DNA of 33,284 bases from Ignavibacteria bacterium (lineage in GTDB: Bacteria; Bacteroidota; Ignavibacteria; UBA10030; SZUA-254): positions 1 to 33,284 of the forward strand of contig JACOSX010000029.1 of assembly GCA_016178625.1 (NCBI GenBank), read 5' to 3'. The notes beneath the pieces were generated by a model. It searched no databases, had not been told where the DNA came from, and saw only the letters and a list, made by a program, of their open reading frames with translations. This document shows positions 32,990 to 33,284 of the stretch, piece after piece (within the stretch, counting starts at the first letter, position 1; each line of letters opens with the position of its first letter). Both the position numbers and the translations under genes were made by a program.

Positions 32990-33284
32990 ATGAATAGCAA
33001 GCGCGCGCTTGAGTTGAAGGTAGAACTCTGGCTTCTCGTTGTGGTCGTCGTTTGGGCTGCAAATTATCCGGTAGCAAAGTATGGTCTCCAGGGCATGAAT
33101 CCTTTTGTCTTCAACGCCCTACGCTATCTTGTTGCTGCACTGGTTTTGGCTGCCCCGTTGGTTAGGTGGTCACTCTGGCAGCCTATCGAACGAACAGATG
33201 TCCCACGAATCCTTCGTGCCGGGATGATCGCAAGTGTCATTTACCAGATCGCGTTTATTACTGGACTCAGCCTGACGACAGCGG
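32990..33284 (+). CDS. EamA/DMT-family transporter (partial, 3' end outside window)
   Basis: The first 98 codons of a drug/metabolite-transporter-type membrane protein. The first helix contains LLVVVVVWAANYPVAKYGL and is followed by MNPFVFNALRYLVAALVLAAPL, the typical start of an EamA repeat, where a small-residue W(G/A)xN motif precedes FxxxR. A third helix begins at RAGMIASVIYQIAFITGLSLTTA. Full-length members have ten helices; only about three are in the window. Substrates in this family range from amino acids to metabolites and cannot be told from this fragment. Start ATG at 32990 is the only one consistent with the family N-terminus. Confidence 0.88.
   Translation, partial: MNSKRALELKVELWLLVVVVVWAANYPVAKYGLQGMNPFVFNALRYLVAALVLAAPLVRWSLWQPIERTDVPRILRAGMIASVIYQIAFITGLSLTTA

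Overview
The window looks like a mid-GC chromosomal segment from the Bacteroidota/Chlorobi side of the tree, most likely an Ignavibacteria-type or related lineage. Two large secreted proteins end in a type IX secretion (T9SS) C-terminal domain with the YPNPFNP motif that is so frequent in that lineage. Recognisable promoters have a TTGA-like -35 and TAnnnT-like -10 about 17 bases apart, and many starts have a visible Shine-Dalgarno. No rRNA, tRNA, CRISPR array, intact insertion sequence or phage gene was recognised. The lineage call is an inference from protein style only.

Layout. 1-2.2 kb (minus): a partial secreted M14 carboxypeptidase, an adenosine-specific kinase family protein and a short Mut7-C-like fragment. 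2.2-3.3 kb (plus): two cold-shock proteins, each with its own terminator, the first preceded by a long leader holding two mutually exclusive hairpins. 3.4-4.3 kb (minus): a response regulator with two receiver domains and no output domain.

4.5-12.6 kb is a regulatory and efflux locus. A sigma-54-type NtrC-like regulator and a membrane histidine kinase overlap by GTGA. A divergent CPBP-family membrane protease follows. Convergent to it is a four-gene ABC export operon (membrane fusion protein, ATPase, two MacB/FtsX-type permeases). Just upstream of the export operon there is a -24/-12-like sequence with a perfect inverted repeat about 70 bases further upstream, so the sigma-54 regulator may control the pump. 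The first permease gene is broken by a one-base frameshift in an A5/T5 run.

12.8-15.4 kb (minus): primosomal helicase PriA. 15.5-25.2 kb (minus): three large exported proteins: a multidomain T9SS-targeted putative metalloprotease (frameshifted in a run of eight G/C), a lipoprotein with propeller-like repeats, and an LVIVD-repeat T9SS protein. The two T9SS genes share an almost identical 45-base 3' end. 25.3-25.5 kb holds a 132-bp element with terminal inverted repeats and an 8-bp direct duplication, which looks like a MITE.

25.6-27.5 kb (plus): an EVE-domain protein, a dienelactone hydrolase-like exported enzyme, and a small membrane protein with a kinase-dimerisation-like helix pair that lacks the phospho-histidine. 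27.5-29.8 kb (minus): three pilin-like proteins in PilV-, PilW- and PilX-like order. They diverge from a PilB/GspE-type assembly ATPase at 30.2-32.3 kb. 32.5-32.8 kb is a structured palindromic repeat region, and the window ends inside an EamA/DMT transporter gene.

The best candidates for new biology are the putative sigma-54-controlled efflux locus, the cold-shock leader switch, the non-canonical pilin trio, the histidine-less DHp-like protein and the two small repeat elements.
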